Source of the DNA: an uncultured Clostridia bacterium
GTDB lineage: Bacteria > Bacillota > Clostridia > Christensenellales > Borkfalkiaceae
Reading direction: 5' to 3'
NCBI GenBank assembly: GCA_946637575.1
Contig: CAMPBJ010000044.1
Span: 1 to 7,429 of the forward strand
Length of the DNA stretch: 7,429 bases
The stretch's first letter is position 1, and the number at the start of each line of letters is the position of its first letter. A program made the position numbers and the translations under genes. Shown piece after piece: positions 1 through 6,230 of this stretch. The notes beneath the pieces are model-generated. The model saw only the letters and a program-made list of their open reading frames with translations. It did no database searches and was not told the origin of the DNA.

Positions 1-24
1 CTATCTATCTTGCGTCTTTCGTAG

Positions 25-40
25 TTACCTAATAAGGTAA
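25..40. other. Small inverted repeat (hairpin) before the terminator
   Basis: The sequence TTACCT-AATA-AGGTAA forms a perfect 6-bp stem with a 4-base loop, 13 bases before the large terminator hairpin. It has no T tract of its own. It may be part of the 3' untranslated region of a gene to the left of the window, or chance. Confidence 0.35.
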
Positions 41-53
41 GAAAAACAAACTT

Positions 54-84
54 AAAACCCCTGCGGATTTTCCGCAGGGGTTTT
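54..84. terminator. Strong rho-independent terminator, probably bidirectional
   Basis: Bases 54-67 pair perfectly with 71-84 (AAAACCCCTGCGGA against its complement), giving a 14-bp stem with a GC-rich core and a 3-base TTT loop. On the plus strand it is followed by TTTTCTTTTT. On the minus strand the stem ends in TTTT, followed by further T-rich sequence. It lies about 48 bases past the stop codon of the U32-family gene, so it most likely ends the rnj-trmR-U32 transcript. The better T tract on the plus side suggests it also ends a gene arriving from the left of the window. Confidence 0.88.
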
Positions 85-131
85 CTTTTTGCCGTTTAGT
101 TTATTTTTCGGTTACTTTCTTTTTTGTGGTT

Positions 132-1334
132 TTACGCTCTTAACATATCGCCGGGTTGTAATTTTACGTCGGTATAAAGTTTAAGTTTTTGCTGAACGAG
201 TTTTGCATCCTCTACCGCGTTGCCGTCTAAATCGAATAGTTTTTCCACCTTAACGGTCTTATTGAAACTCTCCGTCGGGGATAAGACTTCGAGCGTGTCG
301 CCGACCTTAAACCTGTTCCGCATCTCTATAACCGCGTACCCGTCGCCGCAACCTAAAACGTTTGCGATAAACTTCCTACTGCCTTTACTCTGGCTGTCGT
401 CAAAGTTTTCGGTCCTGTCGTTTTCATGGAGATAGTAAGCCGTGGTAAACTCTCTGTGCGCCGTCTTCTCCAACTCTTCTTTTAAAAAAGTGCCTTCGAT
501 ATTCTCGCCCGTTTTATAAAACTCGTCGAGCGCGCGGCGGTAAGCGTTTATCACCGTCGCAAGATAGTATTCGGTTTTCATCCTGCCTTCTATCTTAAAC
601 GAGCAAACGCCGGCGTCCGCAAGTTCCTTTATGTGTTCTATCATACAAAGATCTTTGCTGTTAAGGATATAAGTCCCGCGATCGTCCTCCTGCATTTCGA
701 GGTACGCGCCGTCAGATCCGCGTTCCCTTATCTCGTAATTCCAACGGCACGCCTGAACGCACGCGCCCCTGTTACTGCTCCGCCCCGTCTTGTAGTCGGA
801 AAGAAGACACCTTCCGCTGTACGCGATACACATCGCCCCGTGAACGAAACACTCGAGTTCTATATCCGGCACTTTTTCGTGTATTTCTTTGATCTCTTTT
901 ACCGAAAGTTCGCGCGCAAGGATAATGCGCTTTACTCCCTGATCTTTCCAGAACTTCACCGCGCCGTAGTTTAAGGTGTTCGCCTGAGTGGATAGATTTA
1001 TTTTAAGTTTCGGCGCGACGGCAGACGAAAGAGACACAAGTCCCGGATCGGACACGATAACCCCGTCCGCGCCGAGCGTTTCCAAAAACTTAAAGTATTC
1101 GCCCGCAGGGGCTAAGTCGTAGTTCCTTGCGAAAATGTTTACTGTAACGTAAACCTTTTTGCCGTTTTTATGCGCAAACGCGATCGCGTCCGCCATTTCG
1201 TCGTTTGAAAAGTTGCCCGCAAGCGCGCGAAGGGAGAGTTCCTTTCCGCCGATATACACCGCGTCCGCGCCGTAGTAAAACGCGGTCTTAAGTTTTCCCA
1301 TATCGCCCGCGGGGGCTAAAAGTTCTATCTTCAT
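132..1334 (-). CDS. trhP: U32 'peptidase' family protein, likely TrhP-type tRNA U34 hydroxylation enzyme
   Basis: A 400-residue member of the U32 family. Despite the name, members such as TrhP are iron-sulfur RNA hydroxylases rather than proteases. It opens with the typical ELLAPAGDM segment. The family signature around residues 161-179 is intact (ECFVHGAMC, then YSGRC). Cysteines at 169, 176, 192 and 230 match the spacing I recall for the [4Fe-4S] ligands of E. coli TrhP. A C-terminal U32-type beta domain covers about 320-400. The start at 1334 is chosen over an in-frame start 7 codons upstream: it has an AAAGGA site 4 bases upstream, begins directly at MKIELLAPAG, and overlaps the trmR stop as ATGA, typical of translational coupling. 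Family knowledge: TrhP with prephenate makes 5-hydroxyuridine at the tRNA wobble position. The adjoining methyltransferase, as in the Bacillus yrrMNO cluster, supports this role over RlhA (23S rRNA) or collagenase-like relatives. No signal peptide; cytoplasmic. Confidence 0.85.
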   Translation of the reverse strand: MKIELLAPAGDMGKLKTAFYYGADAVYIGGKELSLRALAGNFSNDEMADAIAFAHKNGKKVYVTVNIFARNYDLAPAGEYFKFLETLGADGVIVSDPGLVSLSSAVAPKLKINLSTQANTLNYGAVKFWKDQGVKRIILARELSVKEIKEIHEKVPDIELECFVHGAMCIAYSGRCLLSDYKTGRSSNRGACVQACRWNYEIRERGSDGAYLEMQEDDRGTYILNSKDLCMIEHIKELADAGVCSFKIEGRMKTEYYLATVINAYRRALDEFYKTGENIEGTFLKEELEKTAHREFTTAYYLHENDRTENFDDSQSKGSRKFIANVLGCGDGYAVIEMRNRFKVGDTLEVLSPTESFNKTVKVEKLFDLDGNAVEDAKLVQQKLKLYTDVKLQPGDMLRA

Positions 1335-1912
1335 TTTATCCTTTCCGTAATGCACACGCCGTCGTCAAATTCGTAAAGCGTAGATTTAAGATTTTCGCTG
1401 TTCATCACTTTTTCAAGATAGTTTTCCATACTGTGTTTTATGGTCGCGTGCTTATGCGGTGCTTTCCCCAGCACCATGCCGCGATATAAGACGTTATCCG
1501 CAAATATCACCCCGCCGACCTTTAAGACGGGAAGTATGCTCGATAAGTATTCAAAATAATGCCCCTTCGGTCCGTCTAAAAACACGAAGTCGTATTCCCC
1601 CGTAAGCACGGGCAGTATTTCCGACGCGTCGCCCGAAAAAATCTTCGCCCTTTTTTCCACTCCGAATTTTTTGTAGTTTTCCTTCGCGGTGTTTATTTTT
1701 TCCTCGTCGATCTCGATACCGGTAAGCGTCGCCTCTTCGCATTTATACAGCATTGCGATCCCGGATAATCCTACGTTCGTGCCTATCTCTAAAATATGCT
1801 TCGGCTTTTTCTCTTCGACTACGGAAAGCAAAAGCTTAAACGACTTGTCCCGAAGTATCGGTTCGCCGCTTTTTCTTGCCGCTTTCCTAAGTCTATCTAT
1901 TTCGCGGAACAA
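1331..1912 (-). CDS. trmR: SAM-dependent O-methyltransferase, likely tRNA 5-hydroxyuridine methyltransferase TrmR
   Basis: A 193-residue class I methyltransferase of the COMT/TrmR type. The SAM-binding loop is LEIGTNVGLSG (41-51), with E42, G44 and G48. The acidic end of strand 2 is GIEIDEE (65-71), followed by GDASE (94-98). FLDGPKGHY (111-119) supplies D113 and K116, and ADNVLYRG (138-145) supplies D139 and N140; D113, D139 and N140 fit the family's divalent-metal ligands. In Bacillus, TrmR (YrrM) methylates ho5U34 to mo5U34 in tRNAs, and its neighbour here is a TrhP-like protein, so the same substrate is likely. The start codon is TTG at 1912-1910. It is the only usable start, because upstream in frame there is no ATG or GTG before a stop, and the next Met is at residue 54. 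It lies 1 bp after the RNase J stop with a weak GGTGG site, so translation probably depends on coupling to rnj. It is slightly shorter at the N-terminus than Bacillus YrrM. A generic small-molecule O-methyltransferase role is the alternative. Confidence 0.85.
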   Translation of the reverse strand: MFREIDRLRKAARKSGEPILRDKSFKLLLSVVEEKKPKHILEIGTNVGLSGIAMLYKCEEATLTGIEIDEEKINTAKENYKKFGVEKRAKIFSGDASEILPVLTGEYDFVFLDGPKGHYFEYLSSILPVLKVGGVIFADNVLYRGMVLGKAPHKHATIKHSMENYLEKVMNSENLKSTLYEFDDGVCITERIK

Positions 1913-1913
1913 T

Positions 1914-3713
1914 TTATACCACCATAACGACCGGAAGTATCATCGGGTTCTTTTTTGTCTGTTTATAAAGGTAGTTTTTAACTCCCCTTCTTATTATGGA
2001 CGCGAGCTCGCTTTCGTCGTTTACCTTTCTCATATCCACGTTTTTAAGCGCGTTAAGTATGTTCGCTTTCGCGCCGTTTATGATCTCATCGGTAACTGCG
2101 ATGCCCTTTCCTATTATTTCGAGCGAAGTCAGTTCCGCGCTCATCTCGTCCACTCCTACGACGATCACGAAAAGTCCGTCTTCGGACAAATGTATCCTGT
2201 CTCTTAAAACGTAACTGTCCGCGCCGTCTATTCCTACCCCGTCCACAAGATTAGAACCAGCCTTGAACTTTTCACCGCGTTTTATACTCTTTCCGTCAAG
2301 CACGGCGGTGTCGCCGATCTCGGCTATCATAATATTGCTCTCTTTCATCCCCAAAGACTTCGCAAGATCCGCGTGCTTTTTTAAGTGTCTGTACTCGCCG
2401 TGTACGGGGATAAAGAACTTCGGCTTTAATAAGGTGTGGAGAAGTTTAAGGTCTTCCCTACACGCATGCCCCGACGCGTGTATGGGTTCTAACGATTCGT
2501 ATATCACTTCCGCGCCGAGCTTATATAAGTTGTTTATTACCCCGTATATCATTTTCTCGTTTCCGGGGATCACCGAAGAGGACAGCACCACGGTGTCGTT
2601 ACCGCCGATCACCACTTTATTGAACTCTCCGCTCGCCATACGGGTAAGCGCGCTCATAGGTTCGCCCTGCGTACCGGTGGAAATGATCACCACTTCTTCG
2701 TCCTTAAAGTATTTTAAGCGCTCCACGTCCGCAACGATCCCGTCCGGAATAAAGAGTTCGCCTATTTTAGACGCGGACTCCGCGATATTTATCATGCTCC
2801 TTCCGGAGAACACGACCTTTCTTTTATACTTTTCGGCAAGGTCTATTATTTGCTGTAACCTATGCACGTTAGACGCGAAAGTGGCGATGATAAGTCTTCT
2901 TTTAGCGTTTTCGGAGAATACGCTGTCTAATGCCTTTCTTACGGCAGACTCGGAAAGCGCGGAACCTTCTATCTCCACGTTCGTGGATTCGCAAAGCAAG
3001 AGCATAACGCCCTTTTTACCTATCTCCGCGATCCGCGGAAGGTCGATAACGGAATCGTTTACGGGAGTGTAGTCCACCTTAAAGTCGCCCGAGTGGAACA
3101 CTACGCCAAGCGGCGTCGTTATAGAGAGCGCGACCGCGCCCGCAATAGAGTGATTCACGCCGATAAACTCGACCGAAAAACAGCCGAGTTTTACGCTGCC
3201 GCCCGCCTTAACGCAGTTCAGTTTCGCGTTTTCGATCCCGCGTTCTTTCAATTTGTTTTCGATAAGGGTAAGCGTCAGTTTCGTGCCGAAAATAGGTGCG
3301 CCCAAGTCTTTTATTATAAAAGGTAGCGCGCCGATATGATCTTCATGACCGTGAGTGATGACGATACCGCGCACTCTCGACCTGTTTTCGGTAAGGTAAC
3401 TTGCGTCAGGTATAACCATATCGACGCCGGGCATATTGTCGCCGGGGAAAGTGAGCCCCGCGTCGATAACCAGAATATCTTTTCCGTACTCTAATACGGT
3501 CATATTCTTGCCTATCTCGCCGACGCCGCCTAAAAACCTTACTTTAAGATCTTTTTTTGCGTCTTTTTCCGGTTTCTTATTTTTAGATGCGACGGGATCG
3601 ACCTTCTTTACCGATCTTTCCTGCTTTAAGCCCCTGTTTTTAAGTTTGTTGTTTTTCTGTTCGCGAATATTCGCTTTGGCGGTATTCTTTCCGCCCGTGA
3701 TCTTTTTTGCCAA
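1914..3713 (-). CDS. rnj: Ribonuclease J (metallo-beta-lactamase/beta-CASP RNase)
   Basis: A 599-residue RNase J, the 5'-to-3' exo- and endoribonuclease of mRNA decay and rRNA maturation in Firmicutes. The core starts near residue 55 (VRFLGGVGEIGKN). The zinc motif is HGHEDH at 121-126, with H188 (VNHSI), D210 (HSGDFK) and H438 (VHGEYRH) as further metal-site residues. The beta-CASP part shows ATFASNVHR (277-285), STGTQGEP (345-352) and HASGHA (412-417). A C-terminal domain follows to 599. Residues 1-54 form an extra lysine-rich tail with 19 Lys/Arg, low complexity and probably disordered, which explains a length above the usual roughly 555. The start codon is TTG at 3713-3711, preceded by AGGGAG at 3724-3719 with a 5-base gap, so the start is well supported. 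It is first in the operon, directly ahead of trmR. Only one RNase J is visible, so whether it is J1 or J2 cannot be said. Confidence 0.96.
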   Translation of the reverse strand: MAKKITGGKNTAKANIREQKNNKLKNRGLKQERSVKKVDPVASKNKKPEKDAKKDLKVRFLGGVGEIGKNMTVLEYGKDILVIDAGLTFPGDNMPGVDMVIPDASYLTENRSRVRGIVITHGHEDHIGALPFIIKDLGAPIFGTKLTLTLIENKLKERGIENAKLNCVKAGGSVKLGCFSVEFIGVNHSIAGAVALSITTPLGVVFHSGDFKVDYTPVNDSVIDLPRIAEIGKKGVMLLLCESTNVEIEGSALSESAVRKALDSVFSENAKRRLIIATFASNVHRLQQIIDLAEKYKRKVVFSGRSMINIAESASKIGELFIPDGIVADVERLKYFKDEEVVIISTGTQGEPMSALTRMASGEFNKVVIGGNDTVVLSSSVIPGNEKMIYGVINNLYKLGAEVIYESLEPIHASGHACREDLKLLHTLLKPKFFIPVHGEYRHLKKHADLAKSLGMKESNIMIAEIGDTAVLDGKSIKRGEKFKAGSNLVDGVGIDGADSYVLRDRIHLSEDGLFVIVVGVDEMSAELTSLEIIGKGIAVTDEIINGAKANILNALKNVDMRKVNDESELASIIRRGVKNYLYKQTKKNPMILPVVMVV

Positions 3714-3718
3714 AATAA

Positions 3719-3724
3719 CTCCCT
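3719..3724 (-). promoter_or_regulatory. Ribosome binding site that fixes the TTG start of rnj
   Basis: AGGGAG on the minus strand lies 5 bases before the TTG at 3713. There is no ATG or GTG start nearby in frame, and the protein begins MAKKITGG, so this site decides the start. Confidence 0.8.
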
Positions 3725-3733
3725 GTATATTCC

Positions 3734-3757
3734 GCGGGCGTATAATTTTTCGCCCAC
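3734..3757 (-). promoter_or_regulatory. Hairpin in the rnj 5' leader
   Basis: In the minus-strand transcript, GTGGGCG and CGCCCGC pair as a 7-bp stem (one G-U pair) around a 10-base AT-rich loop. The hairpin ends 9 bases before the rnj ribosome binding site and sits about 17-40 bases after the predicted transcription start. It could protect the 5' end or affect ribosome loading. No named regulatory RNA family is recognised. Confidence 0.45.
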
Positions 3758-3780
3758 TTTTCCATTATAGTTTTTAATTA

Positions 3781-3809
3781 ATTATACACTTTTTCGGCTT
3801 TTTTGTAAA
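3781..3809 (-). promoter_or_regulatory. Predicted sigma-A promoter of the rnj-trmR-trhP operon
   Basis: On the minus strand, -35 TTTACA (3809-3804, 5 of 6 consensus) and -10 TATAAT (3786-3781, 6 of 6) are separated by exactly 17 bp. The transcript would begin near 3774, leaving a leader of about 60 bases before the TTG start of rnj. Confidence 0.75.
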
Positions 3810-3820
3810 CTTAAAAAGCC
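3796..3820. repeat. Inverted repeat overlapping the rnj -35 box
   Basis: GGCTTTTT (3796-3803) and AAAAAGCC (3813-3820) are perfect 8-bp arms around a 9-base centre. The centre contains most of the rnj -35 hexamer. No T tract follows on either strand, so it is not a terminator. A DNA operator is possible; AT-rich chance similarity is the alternative. Confidence 0.4.
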
Positions 3821-3840
3821 CAAAGGAGACCTTAAAAAGC
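3810..3840. repeat. Pair of 10-bp direct repeats between the divergent promoters
   Basis: CTTAAAAAGC occurs at 3810-3819 and again at 3831-3840. The start-to-start spacing of 21 bp is two helical turns, which puts both copies on the same face. The first copy abuts the rnj -35 box; the second lies about 20 bp upstream of the serC -35 box. Between them is the small palindrome AAGG-AGA-CCTT (3823-3833). This is a candidate regulator site or pair of phased A tracts; no regulator is identified. Confidence 0.45.
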
Positions 3841-3859
3841 AAAATAGGCGTAAAAATAC

Positions 3860-3888
3860 TTGTAAAAAAAGTCGATTGATAGTATAAT
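3860..3888 (+). promoter_or_regulatory. Predicted sigma-A promoter of serC-serA
   Basis: -35 TTGTAA (3860-3865, 4 of 6 consensus) and -10 TATAAT (3883-3888, perfect) are separated by 17 bp. Transcription would begin near 3895, giving a leader of about 27 bases. That is too short for a T-box or riboswitch, so any control is likely at the promoter. Confidence 0.78.
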
Positions 3889-3910
3889 TGTTTGGAAAAA
3901 GATATAAATA

Positions 3911-3916
3911 AAGGAG
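3911..3916 (+). promoter_or_regulatory. Ribosome binding site that fixes the serC start
   Basis: AAGGAG lies 5 bases before the ATG at 3922. The reading frame is open back to a possible TTG start at 3892, but that codon lies upstream of or at the predicted transcription start. The site therefore supports 3922. Confidence 0.85.
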
Positions 3917-3921
3917 CATTT

Positions 3922-4995
3922 ATGAGAGTATATAACTTTGCAGCGGGTCCTTCCACTCTTCCGCTTCCCGTTTTAGAAGAAGCGCAAAGAGATCTCCTCG
4001 ATTATAACGGAACGGGCATGTCTATCACCGAAATGAGCCACAGGAGTAAACCCTTTATGGCGGTAAACGAAGAGGCGCAAGCCCTTCTTCGCGAACTTAT
4101 GGGGATCCCCGAAGACTATTCGGTCTTGTTCGTTCAGGGCGGCGCGTCCCAACAGTTCGCCGCAGTTCCCCTAAACCTTTTAGTAAAAGGCAGAGCGGAC
4201 TATATACTTACAGGAAACTTTGCGAATAAAGCGTACGAAGAAGGCTTAAAATTCGGCGACATGGCGGTTGCCGCGTCCTCGAAAGAAGATAATTACACCT
4301 ATATCCCCGATATGAAGAACGTTAAGTTCAGGGACGATATAGATTACGTACATTTTACCTATAACAACACCATATTCGGAACGAGATTTACTACCCTTCC
4401 CAATACGAAAGCAACGCTCGTTACGGATATGAGTTCCAACATCTTATCCGAAGTCGTGGACGTAAAAAAATTCGGACTTATCTATGCCGGCGCGCAAAAG
4501 AATATCGCCCCCGCGGGACTTACTATCGTCATCGTTAAAAAAGACCTTTTGGGAAAGGCTATGAGTATCTGCCCCACCATGCTTAACTACGCGATACAGG
4601 ATAAAAACGACAGCTTATACAACACCCCGCCGTGTTTTTCTATCTATATGGCGCTTTTGGTGTTCAGATGGTTAAAAGCCCTCGGCGGCGTTCCCGCGAT
4701 CCAGAAAATAAACGAAGAAAAAGCCGGCATTTTGTACGACTTTATCGACAACAGCAAACTGTTTAAGAGTAAAGTCAATAGAGCCGACCGCTCGCTTATG
4801 AACGTTCCCTTTGTAACCGGAAACGAAGAACTCGACGCGAAATTCGTCAAAGAGGCTACCGCAAACGGTCTTGTTTCCTTAAAAGGACACAGGCTCGTCG
4901 GCGGAATGAGAGCGTCTATCTACAACGCAATGCCGATCGAAGGCGTTAAAAAACTCGTCGAGTTTATGAAAAAATTCGAAACAGAAAATAAATAA
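3922..4995 (+). CDS. serC: Phosphoserine aminotransferase
   Basis: A 357-residue fold-type I PLP aminotransferase, close to the 362 residues of E. coli SerC. It converts 3-phosphohydroxypyruvate and glutamate to O-phosphoserine and 2-oxoglutarate, the second step of serine synthesis; some SerC proteins also act in the DXP-independent precursor steps of pyridoxal phosphate synthesis. The N-terminus MRVYNFAAGPSTLP is a SerC hallmark. H40-R41 (SHRSK) fits the phosphate-substrate site. GGAS (73-76) contacts the cofactor phosphate, and D169 lies in TDMSSN. The Schiff-base lysine is K193 in AGAQKNIAPAG. GHRLVGGMRASIYNAMP carries R324 and R330 for substrate binding. The start is set by AAGGAG 5 bases upstream; ten extra codons in frame upstream do not resemble the family. 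It is followed after 13 bp by serA, and the two almost certainly form one transcript from the promoter at 3860-3888. Cytoplasmic. Confidence 0.97.
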   Translation: MRVYNFAAGPSTLPLPVLEEAQRDLLDYNGTGMSITEMSHRSKPFMAVNEEAQALLRELMGIPEDYSVLFVQGGASQQFAAVPLNLLVKGRADYILTGNFANKAYEEGLKFGDMAVAASSKEDNYTYIPDMKNVKFRDDIDYVHFTYNNTIFGTRFTTLPNTKATLVTDMSSNILSEVVDVKKFGLIYAGAQKNIAPAGLTIVIVKKDLLGKAMSICPTMLNYAIQDKNDSLYNTPPCFSIYMALLVFRWLKALGGVPAIQKINEEKAGILYDFIDNSKLFKSKVNRADRSLMNVPFVTGNEELDAKFVKEATANGLVSLKGHRLVGGMRASIYNAMPIEGVKKLVEFMKKFETENK

Positions 4996-5008
4996 AAAGG
5001 ATCATAAA

Positions 5009-6178
5009 ATGAAAAACATACTTACGCTTAACTCCATAAGCCCCGTTATAAACGACGTTTTTAGCGACGACTACAACGTGGGAAACGACGTTAAAGAGCC
5101 CGTCGGCATAATGCTCCGCAGCTTTAAAATGCACGACTATACGCTGGATAAAAACACGGTCGCGGTCGCAAGAGCGGGCGCGGGTGTAAACAACATCCCG
5201 ATCGAAGAGTACGCCAAAGAGGGCGTCGTTGTGTTCAACACCCCCGGCGCGAACGCCAACGCGGTCAAAGAACTTGTTATCTGCGCGCTCCTTTTAGGTT
5301 CGCGGAAAATAGCGGATTCTCTCGACTGGGTTAAAACGCTTAAAGGTCAGGGCGAAGAAGTTTCAAAACTCGTCGAAAAAGGCAAATCGCAGTTCGCGGG
5401 AACTGAAATACAGGGCAAAAAACTCGGTATCATAGGTTTAGGCGCGATAGGCGCGCTCGTCGCGAACGCCGCGCTTGCTCTTAATATGGAAGTTATAGGC
5501 TACGATCCTTATCTTTCCGTAGATGCGGCGCTCCGACTTTCCCGCCACGCGAAAGTCGTTAAGGATTTAGACGAACTAATTAAATCGAGCGACTATATTA
5601 CGCTCCATATCCCCTATATCGCGTCGCAGAACAAGGGCTTTATAAACGCGGAGTTTATCGGCAAAATGAAAGACGGCGCGGTCATAGTGAACTGCGCAAG
5701 GGGTGAACTTGCGGATAGTAACGCGATTATTGACGCGGTAAATTCGGGTAAAATATCGAGATACGTTACCGACTTCCCGTCGGACGAACTTATCGGCGTA
5801 AACAATATCGTCTGCATCCCGCACCTCGGCGCGTCCACCGAAGAGGCTGAAAACAACTGCGCGGTCATGGCGGCGGAAGAACTTATCGACTATATCGAAA
5901 ACGGCAACATCAAAAACTCCGTAAACTATCCCTCCTGCGTTATGCCGAGAACGACGGACTTTAGACTCGTCATTCTCCACAAGAACATTAAAAATATCCT
6001 TGCGCAGATCACTTCGGTTGTCGGCGGAGAAGGTATCAATATCGCAAACCTTTCTAACCAGTCCAAAGGCGACTACGCTGTAACTATTTTAGACGTTGAA
6101 AAAGCCGTCCCGGATTCCGCGATCGCAGACTTATCCAAACTCGCCGACGTGATTAAGGTAAGATACCTTGCAAAATAA
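5009..6178 (+). CDS. serA: D-3-phosphoglycerate dehydrogenase with ACT domain
   Basis: A 389-residue D-2-hydroxyacid dehydrogenase that oxidises 3-phosphoglycerate to 3-phosphohydroxypyruvate with NAD, the first step of serine synthesis. The N-terminal substrate domain includes RAGAGVNNI (55-63) and NTPGANANAVKE (77-88). The Rossmann part has GLGAIG (143-148) and D166 (YDPY), fitting an NAD-type ribose contact. Catalytic R231 (NCARGE) and H272 (IPHLGAS) are present, but the position of the usual catalytic Glu appears to be D259 in FPSDE. The C-terminal ACT domain, about 318-389, keeps H324, N326 and N344, which match the serine-binding positions of E. coli SerA, so feedback inhibition by serine is likely. 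There is no extra intervening (ASB) domain, so it is of the shorter ACT type. An AAGGA site lies 7 bases before the ATG. The gene ends in tandem TAA TAA and runs into a terminator 15 bases on. Confidence 0.94.
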   Translation: MKNILTLNSISPVINDVFSDDYNVGNDVKEPVGIMLRSFKMHDYTLDKNTVAVARAGAGVNNIPIEEYAKEGVVVFNTPGANANAVKELVICALLLGSRKIADSLDWVKTLKGQGEEVSKLVEKGKSQFAGTEIQGKKLGIIGLGAIGALVANAALALNMEVIGYDPYLSVDAALRLSRHAKVVKDLDELIKSSDYITLHIPYIASQNKGFINAEFIGKMKDGAVIVNCARGELADSNAIIDAVNSGKISRYVTDFPSDELIGVNNIVCIPHLGASTEEAENNCAVMAAEELIDYIENGNIKNSVNYPSCVMPRTTDFRLVILHKNIKNILAQITSVVGGEGINIANLSNQSKGDYAVTILDVEKAVPDSAIADLSKLADVIKVRYLAK

Positions 6179-6193
6179 TAAACGATTTTAACT

Positions 6194-6229
6194 AAAAAAA
6201 TAAACGCCGTGTAAGGCGTTTATTTTTTT
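6194..6229. terminator. Symmetric bidirectional terminator between serA and the yjbR-like gene
   Basis: Bases 6194-6208 (AAAAAAATAAACGCC) pair perfectly with 6215-6229, a 15-bp stem with a 6-base loop, GTGTAA. Seven A's on one side and seven T's on the other give a U tract on both strands. It sits 15 bases after the serA stop and 1 base before the stop codon of the opposing gene, so it can end both converging transcripts. Confidence 0.9.
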
Positions 6230-6230
6230 G

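Noticed and set aside
3..32. Possible tail of a plus-strand gene ending in TAA at 30-32
   Set aside because: One frame is open from the edge to a stop before the terminator, but only nine codons are visible and two other frames also end within 40 bases. There is too little sequence to call.
1689..2207. 172-codon open frame on the plus strand
   Set aside because: It lies opposite trmR and rnj, which are well-supported genes, and its translation resembles no family. It is a shadow of the real frames.
2263..3072. 269-codon open frame on the plus strand
   Set aside because: It is fully antisense to the conserved core of RNase J, is serine- and proline-rich as expected of an antisense reading, and has no recognisable motif.
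3764..3769. Second TATAAT on the minus strand ahead of rnj
   Set aside because: No -35-like hexamer is found 16-18 bp upstream of it, whereas the TATAAT at 3786-3781 has TTTACA at 17 bp.
3895..3921. T-box or riboswitch in front of serCA
   Set aside because: The predicted leader is only about 27 bases, with no terminator or specifier-type hairpin.
5576..5980. 134-codon open frame on the minus strand
   Set aside because: It is antisense to the conserved catalytic part of serA, with an Arg/Val/Asp-rich composition typical of a reverse-strand artefact.
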